Both the position numbers and the translations under genes were made by a program. Positions 11,450 through 21,637 of a DNA stretch of 64,000 nt are shown here, piece by piece; the first letter of the stretch is position 1, and the number at the start of each line of letters is the position of its first letter. The DNA is from Nemania diffusa (taxonomy: Eukaryota > Ascomycota > Sordariomycetes > Xylariales > Xylariaceae). The DNA lies in assembly GCA_038501195.1 (NCBI GenBank), contig JBBPUQ010000009.1, positions 1,116,001 through 1,180,000 of the forward strand. Direction: 5' to 3'. The notes under the pieces were generated by a model, which did not search any database, was not told the DNA's origin, and saw only the letters and a program-made list of their open reading frames with translations.

Positions 11450-12323
11450 TCAACCGTATTTATCGTGCTTGTTCTTCGATTTCAGATCCAGGAGTTGTTC
11501 GTGATAATCTCCCTCTCGTCTAGCCTTCTTCAATTTCTGAACTTCGTCCTCGTTGAGGCGCCTCCCGACAGCTTCTTCTAATTCCTTGCGGCTCACCTTG
11601 GCCTTCTCCTTCAACTCTTTAGATGCCTTTAACCTGGGCTTGAACCGTGCTTGCATGCGGATCCTCAAAGTTGATTCGAAGCTGATTTCTGTCGCGTCTC
11701 CTCGAATTTCGGGTGCGCCGTTTGGTTTTTTAGACTCTGCTGTCGTCAAAAAAGTTTCTTGTAGAGTTTGTAGTTGGAAAGTGCCAGGCGTATCGGGCGT
11801 CGCGATAACATTCCATGTCTCGGGTGGAGCGATGGCCTCAGAGGTGGCGGAAAGGATACCATATTTATCACAGGATAGATATCTAGATCACACGTTAGCT
11901 TACGAAGCGTTTACAGTCGTAGACTAAAGCTTTGATTGAAATCACTTACTTTCCATATCGACCCTTGAACCTGAAGTTTTCTGTGCCATGAATTTTGTTC
12001 GCTACCCAGACCTGGCGTACATCGTGAGGCTCGGCGCTCGCAGGGTTCGCGTCAATGATGTTCTCGATAGGGTCGGTAAACACTTTGCCAATCGCATCGC
12101 AAGCGAGACAAGTAGGGGGCTCTGTAGGCAGAACGAGCATCACAGGTCCTACCACATCGCCCACGACTTCGGCAGACACCCAGCTATCATCGTCCCCTTC
12201 ATTCTCTTGAGGCCGTGCAACCGCAACCTCGCCTGACCTTGCGCTTTCGGGTGCGGACTCAGCGTCAGTGCGTTTTCTCTTTTTGGACTTCTTGTCGCCC
12301 TTGAATGTAAGTGGCTTAACCAT
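11450..12323 (-). CDS. FRG1: FRG1 homologue (FRG1-like, beta-trefoil, RNA biogenesis)
   Basis: Minus-strand exons 12323-11950 and 11882-11450 give 268 aa, near human FRG1 (258 aa). The N-terminus has a Lys/Arg cluster (KGDKKSKKRKRTDAE), a likely nuclear or nucleolar signal. The beta-trefoil follows: VWVANKIHGTENFRFKGRYG, then KYLSCDKYGILSATSEAIAP across the splice, then PETWNVI. The C-terminal half is rich in Lys/Glu helix and ends LDLKSKNKHDKYG. FRG1 proteins associate with spliceosomal and nucleolar RNPs and bundle actin in animals. The gene is divergent from the oxygenase at 12910 and convergent with the WD40 gene. Confidence 0.93.
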
Positions 12324-12909
12324 TGAGTCGGTAATCGCGCGTAGCGGCGTGCTTGTGAAAATATATTAGGACCCAGCTGTCTTGTTTTCGTCTCTAGAGA
12401 GCTTCGGTTGTACCGATGCTTACCAAAAGCTAGGACAAGCTCATTTGCAAATAAAGGGGCTGAATGGCATTATGCAGATAATAATTCTTATATCGATATA
12501 TCGAGTATATACATTTATCACACAAAGGCCCCTCCGAGCGCCCCTCTTTCCAGAGATACCTACAAAGGCCAGATGGCTACCTATCGAGAATTCTTATATC
12601 TGGTGACAGAACTTACAGCACTGATTGGCCTGATCTATAAACCCGTAACCTATTTAGGTAGGTATGTAGGCAAACAAGGTATTACGGGAATCTCCTATTA
12701 GCACCACGGTGTACTCCGGCTTGTCTAGAGTCATGAGGTCTAGTAGAGAGAAAGCCGACGGTTTCCTGAGGATTATGTTGTCTCGCTGGCCGCACTTCAG
12801 CCGCTGATAACTTAAAGCCCCAGCCTTATGCATAGATATTGATCGAGTCATTACATTTTCGTGATTTCGAAAGATATATAATTCAGTGAGAACGTTACAT
12901 CTCTGTGTC
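12324..12909. promoter_or_regulatory. divergent promoter region of FRG1 and the oxygenase
   Basis: 586 bases between two divergent start codons. AT-rich in the middle, with a short TAGGTAGGTATG-type run near 12655-12668. No gene is seen. Confidence 0.5.
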
Positions 12910-14096
12910 ATGGCCGTGGCACAACCTGTCGTGGTGTCTTTAGCAGATCTAAAGAGTGGTATGAACTGACATCCTCCGATTATGACATAATCTCTAATGA
13001 AACTAGGTAACATCTCTTTTGAGACGCTACAGGAGGCTTTTGGTCCGGATTCGTTGGGCATCCTTGTTGTAAAGGATGTACCAGCTGAATTCCCGGCCTT
13101 GAGACACCATCTCCTGTCTTACGCTTCATGGATGGGCAATCTATCCGAAAAGGATTTTGGTACTATCATAATACGAACGTATATTGATACCCACATTGCT
13201 AATAAAGTGCAGAACAGTTCACAAATGAAGCAGCCAAGTATCTTGTAGGGTGGTCGAAGGGCAAAGAGAAGCTTAAGGATGGCAGCGCAGATGAGTACAA
13301 GGGGTCGTTCTACGCCAATTGTGCCTTTTACGTGGATCCTTCGCTAGAATCCGCGAAGCCGACGAAGCAGTTCACACTGGAGGAATTTCCGGAGTATCTC
13401 GCGCCAAACTCGTGGCCACCAAAGGAGATGCTGCCTGGATTCAGACCCGTCATGGAGCAGATGTGTACCCTAATCATCGATACGGCTGTCCTCGTTGCCC
13501 GAGCCTGCGACAAGTTCGCAGAAAAGGAGATCCCCGAGTACCCTACTGCGTATCTAGAGAATGTAGTCAAATCGTCCTCGACGACCAAGGCGAGGCTGCT
13601 CCATTATTATCCCATGCCAGACGATGCCCTAGCGAAGGGCATGGAAGAGGATAACTGGTGTGCGGTGCACAAAGACCACGGATGTCTGACTGGCCTTACT
13701 TCAGCTATGTTTGTCGATGAGTTAAACACGAATGTCAAGCTTCCCAATTTTGAGGAGAGCCGGGTGCCAGAGACATTGCCGACAATAAATGAGCTGTCCG
13801 CATCGCCAGATCCTCAGGCTGGTTTATGGATCAAAGATAGGAAAGGCGTCCCCGTCCAGGTTAAGATACCCCGAGACTGCATCGCATTCCAAACCGGTGA
13901 GGCATTAGAGCGAATCACCAACGGCAAATTCAAGGCGGTCGAGCATTCAGTCAGGGGCGCTTATGCTAAGGGGGTGGCTCGAAACACATTGGCCGTCTTC
14001 ACGCAGCCGAATCTGGGAGACGAGGTCGATCTTGAGCAACACATTAACTTTGGTGAATTTGCAAGGGGCATCATAGCTAGAAATACCGTTGGTTGA
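12910..14096 (+). CDS. isopenicillin-N-synthase-like 2-oxoglutarate/Fe(II) oxygenase
   Basis: Three exons, 12910-12958, 13007-13159 and 13213-14096, give 361 aa. The N-terminus (MAVAQPVVVSLADLKSGNIS) fits the DIOX_N-type start of non-haem oxygenases. The iron ligands are readable: H220 and D222 in VHKDHGCLTGL and H312 in AVEHSVRG. The expected Arg of the 2-oxoglutarate-binding RxS motif appears as R323 in RNTLAVF. Family members oxidise small molecules, often in specialised metabolism, but the substrate cannot be read from sequence. A clavaminate-synthase-like annotation would be equally common for this group. No biosynthetic partners are adjacent: FRG1 lies upstream and a DsbA-fold gene downstream. 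Confidence 0.88.
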
Positions 14097-14772
14097 TCGA
14101 GCAAGCAAACACAGATGATTTAAATTTACGCATAAACCAGCATATGTATGCTGTCGTTGACAAATAAGAATTTCTAATCTTTGTCTCGCCATCCCGAGCT
14201 CGAGGCCCCTACCGCAGCATTCGTAATTATAAAATGACGAGAGTGAGCATTTCGTTCAGGTATCTATCTATTTACTATTAGTGAACAGCTAGGTACTGTA
14301 CATGTAGTTATCTCCTATCTACATCAAGTAGTCACCAACGGCATCCGAATTACCGGACAACCGACCCACCAACGTGATGGCTGCTTCATGGCGTACAGTA
14401 GTAAAGTATGCCAAATCACCTGCATATGGCGGTAGATGGCGTCACTGGAGTTTCATATGCGCTTGCGAAATAATGATTTGTATTTGTTATTGCTTCAGCT
14501 CCCGCGGGGCCACCAGGTAAGAGGTAACCATTCAGGTAGATAGGGATAGGGTAGGTACATGTATGTAAGACTGTAAGTCTCTCACCCCTCCTTTATCATA
14601 ATAAATTCCCGACTCATCCCACCTTCGAGCCTCGCAAGCCAAATCAGGTCCAGCTCAAGCAAGCACCAAGCTCTACAAATTCCAAGACCCTACCTACAAT
14701 TCGCACAATTATATCCGACAACACCTACCTACCTATCTATCTATCTACCTGTCTAATCTAATACACTCCAAA
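14097..14772. promoter_or_regulatory. intergenic/promoter of the DsbA-fold gene
   Basis: 676 bases between two genes on the same strand. The last part is a probable 5' leader with a pyrimidine-rich tetranucleotide run (CTAC/CTAT) at 14724-14753, just before the ATG at 14773. No gene is seen. Confidence 0.5.
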
Positions 14773-15426
14773 ATGGCGCTCGCCCCAAAATACGCCGCCC
14801 AGAAGCTCGCCTTCTCCGCGCCGTCCGCGACCGGCTCCGCCGTGGTCCCAACGCTGCACACGCTCGAGCTCTTCCTCGACTACGTCTGCCCATACTCGGC
14901 GCGCCAGTTCAACACCATCTACAACGTCGTGGCGCCCCTCGTGCGCGCGAACCCGAAATGGTCCAGCAGCGTGCAGTTCATCCTACGCCAGCAGGTCCAG
15001 CCCTGGCACCCGTCCTCGACCCTCACGCACGAGGCCGCCCTCGCCGTGCTGCACGTCGCCCCCGCCAAGTACTGGGCCTTCAGCGACGCCCTCTTCAAGG
15101 ACCAGCAGGCCTACTTCGACGTCAACGTCGTCGCCGAGACGCGCAACCAGACCTACCGCCGCCTCGCCAAGCTCGCTTCTACCGTTGGTGTGGACGAGGC
15201 CGCGGTCTACGACCTCCTCGAGATCGCGGACAAGCCGGCGGCGGATGGCAGCTTGAATATTGGGAATAAGGTCACTAATGACCTCAAGGTCTTGGTTAAG
15301 ATTGCGCGGCTGGTGGGCGTGCATGTGAGTCCGACTGTCATCTTCAATGGTGTGGTTGCGAATGATATCAGCTCTGGCTGGACTAAGGAGCAGTGGGAGG
15401 AATGGTTGACCAAAAACATCGTCTAA
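14773..15426 (+). CDS. DsbA-like thioredoxin-fold protein with a CPYS site
   Basis: Intronless, 217 aa, with ATG in a good context (CAAAATGG). After a short leader, beta-strand ELFLDYVCPYSARQFN carries the active-site position at C39. The helical insertion runs through the middle (PWHPSSTLTHEAALAVLHV) and the cis-Pro loop is VSPTVIFNG near the C-terminus. This is the DsbA/FrnE-type arrangement (Thioredoxin_4-like). The motif is CPYS, so the resolving cysteine of a CxxC oxidase is absent; a two-cysteine disulphide relay is unlikely, and a glutathione-linked or non-redox role is possible. No signal peptide is evident, so it is probably cytosolic. The coding region is much more GC-rich than the flanks. 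Confidence 0.85.
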   Translation: MALAPKYAAQKLAFSAPSATGSAVVPTLHTLELFLDYVCPYSARQFNTIYNVVAPLVRANPKWSSSVQFILRQQVQPWHPSSTLTHEAALAVLHVAPAKYWAFSDALFKDQQAYFDVNVVAETRNQTYRRLAKLASTVGVDEAAVYDLLEIADKPAADGSLNIGNKVTNDLKVLVKIARLVGVHVSPTVIFNGVVANDISSGWTKEQWEEWLTKNIV

Positions 15427-15899
15427 ATGGGGTAGCTAAGCTTAGAGCGACTTTAATAGAGATTGTTACAAGAATCACACTTATGTCTAGTGACTTAAAA
15501 AGATGCCTTACAGTTACGTCGTCTATTAAGGTCACACGTAGCTATCGCTAACAATTGATCGTCGTAATGCATCTGACATGTTGAGTGATTCCCATATATA
15601 CGATCAGGTCTATAATATTACATGCCAGTAGTAGTCTAAGACACTCTACCTTCCTCTCTTCAATTCTATCCGTTCCAATTGCTGTCAGCGTTGTCATCGT
15701 CACCTGAATATGCACAGCTCTGTCTTCAATGCTGTTATTCATAGTATCACTGTGTGACCACTTTTCATTTTCTCTCTCGTCTTCGGCTAGATCACGGTAT
15801 ATCTCGCCACTAACACCGATCCCTCTCCTTGCCTGGGTGTGCCTGAGCTAGTCACACACACTGGCAAGCACTTGCGTAACTTGAAGCGGATGCTTAATA
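15427..15899. other. convergent 3' intergenic region
   Basis: 473 bases between the stop of the DsbA-fold gene and the stop of the GH43 gene on the other strand. Presumably two 3' UTRs; no gene is seen. Confidence 0.5.
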
Positions 15900-18085
15900 C
15901 TACGTCTCTTTGATGGTGATTTCAAAGAAATCTGCTGGATCTAATACCGGCTCTCCGTGGCCGAACGAGTAAATACCAAACACTGTGGCATTAGGAGTCA
16001 GTAATTGCCATTTTAAGCCTTTCGAGAGCACACAGAGTTACAGCGTGATTCTATTCCAACAGATATTTCCCTTCTCCTGACACGGATAAGAAGAAATATA
16101 GCTCGGGAATAACTTACTTGTGCCGCAGAACGCACCACCAATAGGAGGCATGACGGTAAGGTTTTTGGCTTCGACACGGTAGGTCGATCCGTAGTCCTGT
16201 AACTTGAATGATAATTCATACGCCGTCGGAGTCGCCTCGATGAATAGCTGTATCGTATCGCCGGGGAGGATCTTATGTGTTGTATCTCCTTCGCTAAGGG
16301 GATCTAATTCGGGATAACGAATCTACTCTGGGTTAGGTTTCGGTAATGATTGTACGAGGGGAACATACTGTCACCTCCCCCGGCTTTCCTGTTGGCGCGC
16401 GAGACACCATCACCAGAGCCTTCTCTCCGTTTGGACACTCATGGAGTGTCAGCCCATAGGTAGCGTACGAGTACTGGCTCCACCAGAGCACAATTCCAGC
16501 TTCATACCCTTTCTTTCGTGGACTGAACTGCATTTTGACCTCAAAACTTTCGGTGTAAGACCACTGCTTCCTGAGTAGCATAGCCGGCGCCTCAGGGCTA
16601 GCTAAATCATAGCAATTGCCATATAGACGTAGGTAACCCGGCCGCTCGGTTAGAGTATAGCATTGTTTAAGCGGCGTGTCTGTCACCGGTGTTTAGCATA
16701 GGATGGCGTCCTGGCGTATAGTTCATTTCAAACTCACTCTTCAGATACCAGCCTAATTCTAAGGTCTGTCGAGCAAGGTCAGCCTGCCATCTAATATCAC
16801 CAGACCTAATCTGGGTTATGGCTTGCTCGACAGGTGCGCGGGTTGCAGTAGATAACGTGATGTTACGTCCTTCGTTGAAAATCGGCCAATCTTCGACCCA
16901 GTCAACTTTCACTAGAAATGACTCACGCCCTGTACAAGAATTAATTCAATGCTGCTTGAGGTGCGCTTCGGTGTATACTCACCCATTTGAGGTTCGATAT
17001 ACTTGCCATCCTCATCCTTTACCGGCCGCACACCAAGGAGGACAGCCCACCAGTCTCCCTCGCCATCCTCAAATACATCCGCATGTCCTGTACGCTGCAC
17101 CTCCTCATCTGAACCATTATACCATAAAGGCTTACCCTGCGCCTCCCAAGGCCCATACACTCCTTCGCGACTGCGAAAGACCCATTCTTGATGGCCTGCC
17201 TCGGTGCCGCCTTCAGCCGTGAAAAGGTAGTAATAGGCCCCGCGGCGTAAAATGTGCGAGCCCTCGGCAATGCCGTAAGGGGACTCACGGATGAGTCGAG
17301 GAGGTGTCAGCGTCCGACCTGTGCTGAGTTCAATTTCAGATATGTGAATCCCAAAGTCTTTTAGCTTAGAATTAGGCTGTCTGTTAGCGAGTCGTACAGT
17401 TGTTGAGAGATAGAATTTTCCATTGTCGTCCCAAAATAGCTATTAGAGTGCATAAAGAGTTAGAACTGAGTTGTATATTTGTTGGATGAGCTGCGACGAC
17501 CAGCTTCGGAGATTTTCAAAGCAATGTTTAAGATCGAGGGCCTGCCACTTACATCCTGATCAAATCCAGGATTATCGAAGTAAATTGGATCAGACCACGC
17601 GGCATCATCCCATATATGATCTGTATAGATATAGAAGCCTCGTGGGAAGATCCGTTCCTATAAGGAGGGTTAGCTTGGATGCATCTGCAAAAACACCTTA
17701 TCTGCCTGGCTCGTTTGCCTACGAACGGATTTCTGAGATCTCCTGACATGTGTTCACTTACATCAGATCCCGGTCGATACCTTTGAAATACCCCCGTAGC
17801 AAGATACCAGCGCCTCTCTTGTGGTCTATACCGGAGAGTTGAGGCCCAACTGCCGCCGCCGGGCTCAACCGTTCGCATCTCGATTTGGGAACGGCGCGTC
17901 AGGGCATGTCCGATTAAGCGCCAATTTACAAGGTCAACGGATGTGTAAATAGGACACCCGGGAAAGTACTCAAACGAAGATGTGCTGAGGAAATACGTGG
18001 TCGGCGTCGTCTCCGTCGCTGGTACTACACAGACCGTCGGGTCCGGATTGAAGCCCGGGATAACCGGATTTTGAAATCGGTACAT
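15900..18085 (-). CDS. GH43 beta-xylosidase/arabinofuranosidase, intracellular type
   Basis: Seven minus-strand exons (18085-17762, 17657-17553, 17439-16983, 16929-16738, 16679-16369, 16322-16118, 15982-15900) give 558 aa with phase kept at every junction. The N-terminal five-blade propeller opens with NPVIPGFNPDPTV, where D15 fits the catalytic base. It continues with SSFEYFPGCPIYTSVDLVNW, an Asp-rich strand (GFDQDLFWDDNGK), and AEGSHIL, where E202 fits the general acid. The C-terminal beta-sandwich follows RPGYLRLYG and ends with FGIYSFGHGEPVLDPADFF. No signal peptide is present, so it probably releases xylose or arabinose from imported oligosaccharides. A 58-nt intron at 16680-16737 is needed to join WYLK to NTPLKQCYTLTERPG. 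Confidence 0.93.
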
Positions 18086-18891
18086 ATTTTAGCTAGTATT
18101 CAATCTGGCATCGAGTAGGATATAGTACTATAATAGGTATTCAAGGCTGATTCTTAAATAGAAGTCAGTTGAGCAAGGCAACGAGTTTCTTCAATGTACA
18201 TAATGTTAAGCCGGTTGGCTTCAGTCTAGACTTATTCGGTCAATCGGCCTAAATTTCCCATCAATCATGTTGCACCATGTCCCAAATTTCCTCATGTTGA
18301 AATGTGGGCGGAAGCAATAAGGCATCTGTATTAAAAGCTGGTATTTGCCTACAGCATATGCATTCTCTCGTCACTGTTTGTATAGCCGATCCTGGAGGCC
18401 AACATCGCTGTGGGGAAAAGAGCACATGCTGCCTGAATGGATCTGCTTCAACTACTAGCTATCCTATCTCCCCCTAGCGGGATGTCTCCATTTGGATAAC
18501 GTGGTCGCGGATTCTCTAGAGGCTTGGCGGGCTGTTGCGAACGTCGAGTGTTGAGAGGGAACTTCCTCTCTGTCCAACTAATTTATGAATATTGATGCCT
18601 GAAATGAATCGTGGAACCACCCCAAATATTAGATATTGTCGGTTGGCGAGTAGTGTGTGAATACATGGGTTTTCATGAAGTATATGTAAGTAATAATTCC
18701 TCCGCGCGATACCCGTCGTAAATCTGCAGATTGTCTGGTGCCTCCTCGCCGACTTTTCCCCAGTGCGGCTCGGACGACGTGGACTTGCCAACCAAAATAG
18801 TCAGTTGTAAGACCACACTTAAGACACTCTGATCGTGTCATACCCATAAAAGTTGGATGGGCTAGGATGTGGTAAAGATTTTCACAAGAAT
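18086..18891. other. intergenic, no gene seen
   Basis: About 0.8 kb between the GH43 start and the NAA38 stop, both on the minus strand. It should hold the GH43 promoter. Short reading frames have no recognisable content. Confidence 0.5.
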
Positions 18892-19365
18892 TTATCGAAT
18901 ACCAGAGTATATATCCCGTCTTTCCCAGATCGAGCGACCTTTTACTTGACTTGTGAATTCCTCGACTTCCATCTTAGCTATATGCTCACCAGGTATCACA
19001 ACGAGGCCTAGATATCTCGAACTCATATCGGCTTTAACAGTCTGCGAGTTGGCACTCGCGGCGGCAGTGGCAGCCTCAGTAAGCTTTTGCTGGGATGGCT
19101 GTCGGTACTCATAGGTAATAGAGAGGACAACATTGCGGTCCTAGGTACGATTTAACGATTAATTAACAATATCCTCTCGGGCGTAGAGATGTAGGGATAT
19201 ACTAACAGTGTCCGTGCATTTGAAGGTCCCGATGAACATACGACCATCAGTGGCATGGATACGCAAAGTTTTGTTAATAAGTGACTTGAGGTAAGTCTCT
19301 GCTTCTGATTTCGCCGACGTCTCATTCATTGTTGCTCGCCGCAGCTGCTCGACTACCGCCTGCAT
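18892..19365 (-). CDS. NAA38: LSM-domain NatC auxiliary subunit Naa38 (Mak31/LSMD1-like)
   Basis: Minus-strand exons 19365-19207 and 19140-18892 give 135 aa. The Sm fold is clear: Sm1 in LKSLINKTLRIHATDGRMFIGTFKCTDTDRN-type order, split by the intron after KCTDT, and Sm2 in SRYLGLVVIPGEHIAKMEVEE. The alanine-rich insertion between Sm1 and Sm2 (EAATAAASANSQ) and the VVIPGEHI strand are typical of Naa38 rather than of spliceosomal Lsm proteins. Naa38 with Naa30 and Naa35 forms NatC, which acetylates nascent N-termini with Met followed by a hydrophobic residue. The gene is divergent from the APH-like gene at 20023. Confidence 0.88.
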
Positions 19366-20022
19366 GGTAGACTCTGAGCTCGTATGCTACTCGTCTGTAA
19401 TGCGTCGAGCTGATAGTTCTGGACGCAAGGGTGAAATTTACGAATGCATATTAATAGAGCTAGCCTTTTGAAAGGGAATGTTCTCTTGTCTTAACGAGGC
19501 CGATGTAGTGTGATTGGTACCTATCTAGGTAATGAGTGAACTCTGATAGATAGAGATAGCTATCCTGAGAATTGCAACTATACAGTATAAGCATTGATCG
19601 GGAAAAGATATACCGGTGTGTCCCCACTTATTTGACGTGAATCCTCTACCTATTATCTCAGCGTCAACTCATACATCTAAGCAGTATGATTCACGAACGC
19701 CTCCATTGTCTTCAGACTCAGGAGTTACACTTATGTATTATTTATGCAGAGGGAAACAGAGCGTAGTTTCTATCATAAAACGGACTTGCCCCTTACATAA
19801 CTTTAATAATATACGCATAAATCTCTTCTCTCCTCTCTTCTTCTCTTTCTTCGTGACTAGATCGATCGTGAACAGTACTGTGAAGACGGCATCTAGCTTT
19901 AAACACTTCATTCTGCAGCTGCCACCCTTCTTTATAGTAATCAAGAGGCTCGATTATTTGCCCTATCCAGCACCCGCGATAGTATCATTATCACGAACGC
20001 AACAGCTATAACCCTTCACGCA
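19366..20022. promoter_or_regulatory. divergent promoter region of NAA38 and the APH-like gene
   Basis: 657 bases between two divergent start codons. Pyrimidine-rich tracts at about 19820-19860 probably belong to the 5' leader of the right-hand gene. No gene is seen. Confidence 0.5.
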
Positions 20023-21092
20023 ATGGCGGTAGATATGTCGTCGCTGTCCCAGATGCAGATCGAGACCTTTTTTAATAGAGTCGCTCCGGTCACGCAGGAA
20101 CAATGCAATGACAAAGCTAAAAGTATATCAGGCAAGTCCGTCATTCCAACAGCTTGCCAGGGCGGAACCAGTTACACAGTCGACGCGGGGCAAGTCATCG
20201 TCCAGTTCCGTATTCCAAGCTCCCCCCTGGACATGACCTTTATGAATAGTATCGAACAAGCCTATCCAGACTTCACGCCACGGCACAAGGACTGTGGCAC
20301 ATTTCATACTCTCCATGTCTACACCATGAATAATATTGGGGGCCTCTCCATGTATCTCGCCCGGGGCTTTTTGCAAAGAAACAACTACGAGCTCTTGCGA
20401 AACACTATCGACAGCTACGCAAGGTTTGTTAACACCAACACTCGGGCCGCATTCCTTCCCCCAGACTCTGCTCTTCCAACGCAGGGAAACACGCCTGCGA
20501 CTAACTCGGCTGGGGTAGATTCTTCGCCTCGGCGTATCATAACACGCCTAAGTCGACGAGCAGGCCAGATCGCGAGCAGCTTTTTCAACATTACTCGTCG
20601 CGACTCCAGTGGCTGCGCAAGGAGCTTCCCGATCGCTTTCACGCAACGCTGGACACCTTGATCCCCCAACTCCCGAGTATCTGTGACGAGAACTGGCCAT
20701 TAGTACCCAACCATACCGACCTCCTCGAGAACAATATCCACGTGGACCCAGACACAGGTGCCATCGTGGGCATCTGCGACTGGAGGGACGCCGAGGTCAG
20801 TCCTTTTGGCATGTCACTGGGGGGGCTAGAAACTATGCTTGGGGTCCGGACTATGAATGAACACGGTTGGACCTACTTCCCGAATCACCGTGAGCTCCGA
20901 GGGCAGTTCTGGACTACATTCTACCATTGTCTGGGAGCTTTGTCTAAAGCGCAGCAGCAGTGCATTGAGGTTGCGAGGCTGACTGGCCTCTTCTTAGAGA
21001 ATGGGTTCGTGTATGACGAAGATGGGAATATGAAGCCGGCTACCGAGGAGAGCTTAGACTTACGTTACCTCGGTGCTGTTGTTCTCGTCTGA
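20023..21092 (+). CDS. APH/choline-kinase-fold phosphotransferase-like protein
   Basis: Two exons, 20023-20423 and 20519-21092, give 324 aa. The GTTTGT...GTAG intron of 95 nt restores SYARFFASAYHNTP. The C-lobe has the APH catalytic loop NHTDLLENNIHVD, with D201 at the catalytic position, and the metal-binding ICDWRDAEVSPFG with D221. The N-lobe (AVDMSSLSQMQIETFFNRV...) is typical of fungal aminoglycoside-phosphotransferase-like proteins and lacks an obvious nucleotide-binding Lys/Glu pair. These proteins are abundant in filamentous fungi and usually uncharacterised; antibiotic resistance should not be assumed. Exon 2 also has a stop-free alternative frame, but only the spliced frame joins both halves of the domain. 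Confidence 0.82.
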
Positions 21093-21637
21093 TGTATTGA
21101 ATACTAATACTATAATTCGGGGCGTTATCGAGGTCACGAATGCGACTACAGTAGAGCGTGCACGCCATAGCGAGCATCCTTGCGCTTCGCAATGCAACTG
21201 TGACTATAATATCAAAAGCTTAGTATCTAGGCTGTAGCCAATTACTACCCTTGGAAGTGGCAAGGTATCTGGTCGATTAGCCTATCTGCGTTAGTAAATT
21301 GCCTATTTGAGCGATTCCACTATTCCCTTTCTATCATCCAAGTATGACGTTACCTTCTTTTCTCTACTTCGAACCTCAGTGAGACGAGTATCTACCTAGA
21401 CAGGCCCCTAGGCTGGGTATTCCGGCGTCGACTCATACTTCTATGCTTCACGAACGCCTCCCTTGTCTTACCACCGCTCTTTCATAGATTGAGGCTACAT
21501 ACTGTACTCTAAAATCTCGACCTCACCAGCTACGCTATATCTCTAGCTGAGATCTTTTCATCGAACATGCTTCCGAATATCCCACCTTGACATCGCACCC
21601 CGGAGTTGGCGCCAGTCGCCATTTCGTCATCGTCATC
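21093..21637. promoter_or_regulatory. intergenic/promoter of RAD2
   Basis: 545 bases before the RAD2 ATG, AT-rich at first. No gene is seen. The reading frame of RAD2 is open slightly upstream of 21638, but without an ATG. Confidence 0.5.

Noticed and set aside
21587..21637. Upstream start of RAD2
   Set aside because: The frame upstream of 21638 begins with TTG, not ATG; MGVNGLW at 21638 is the invariant XPG start.
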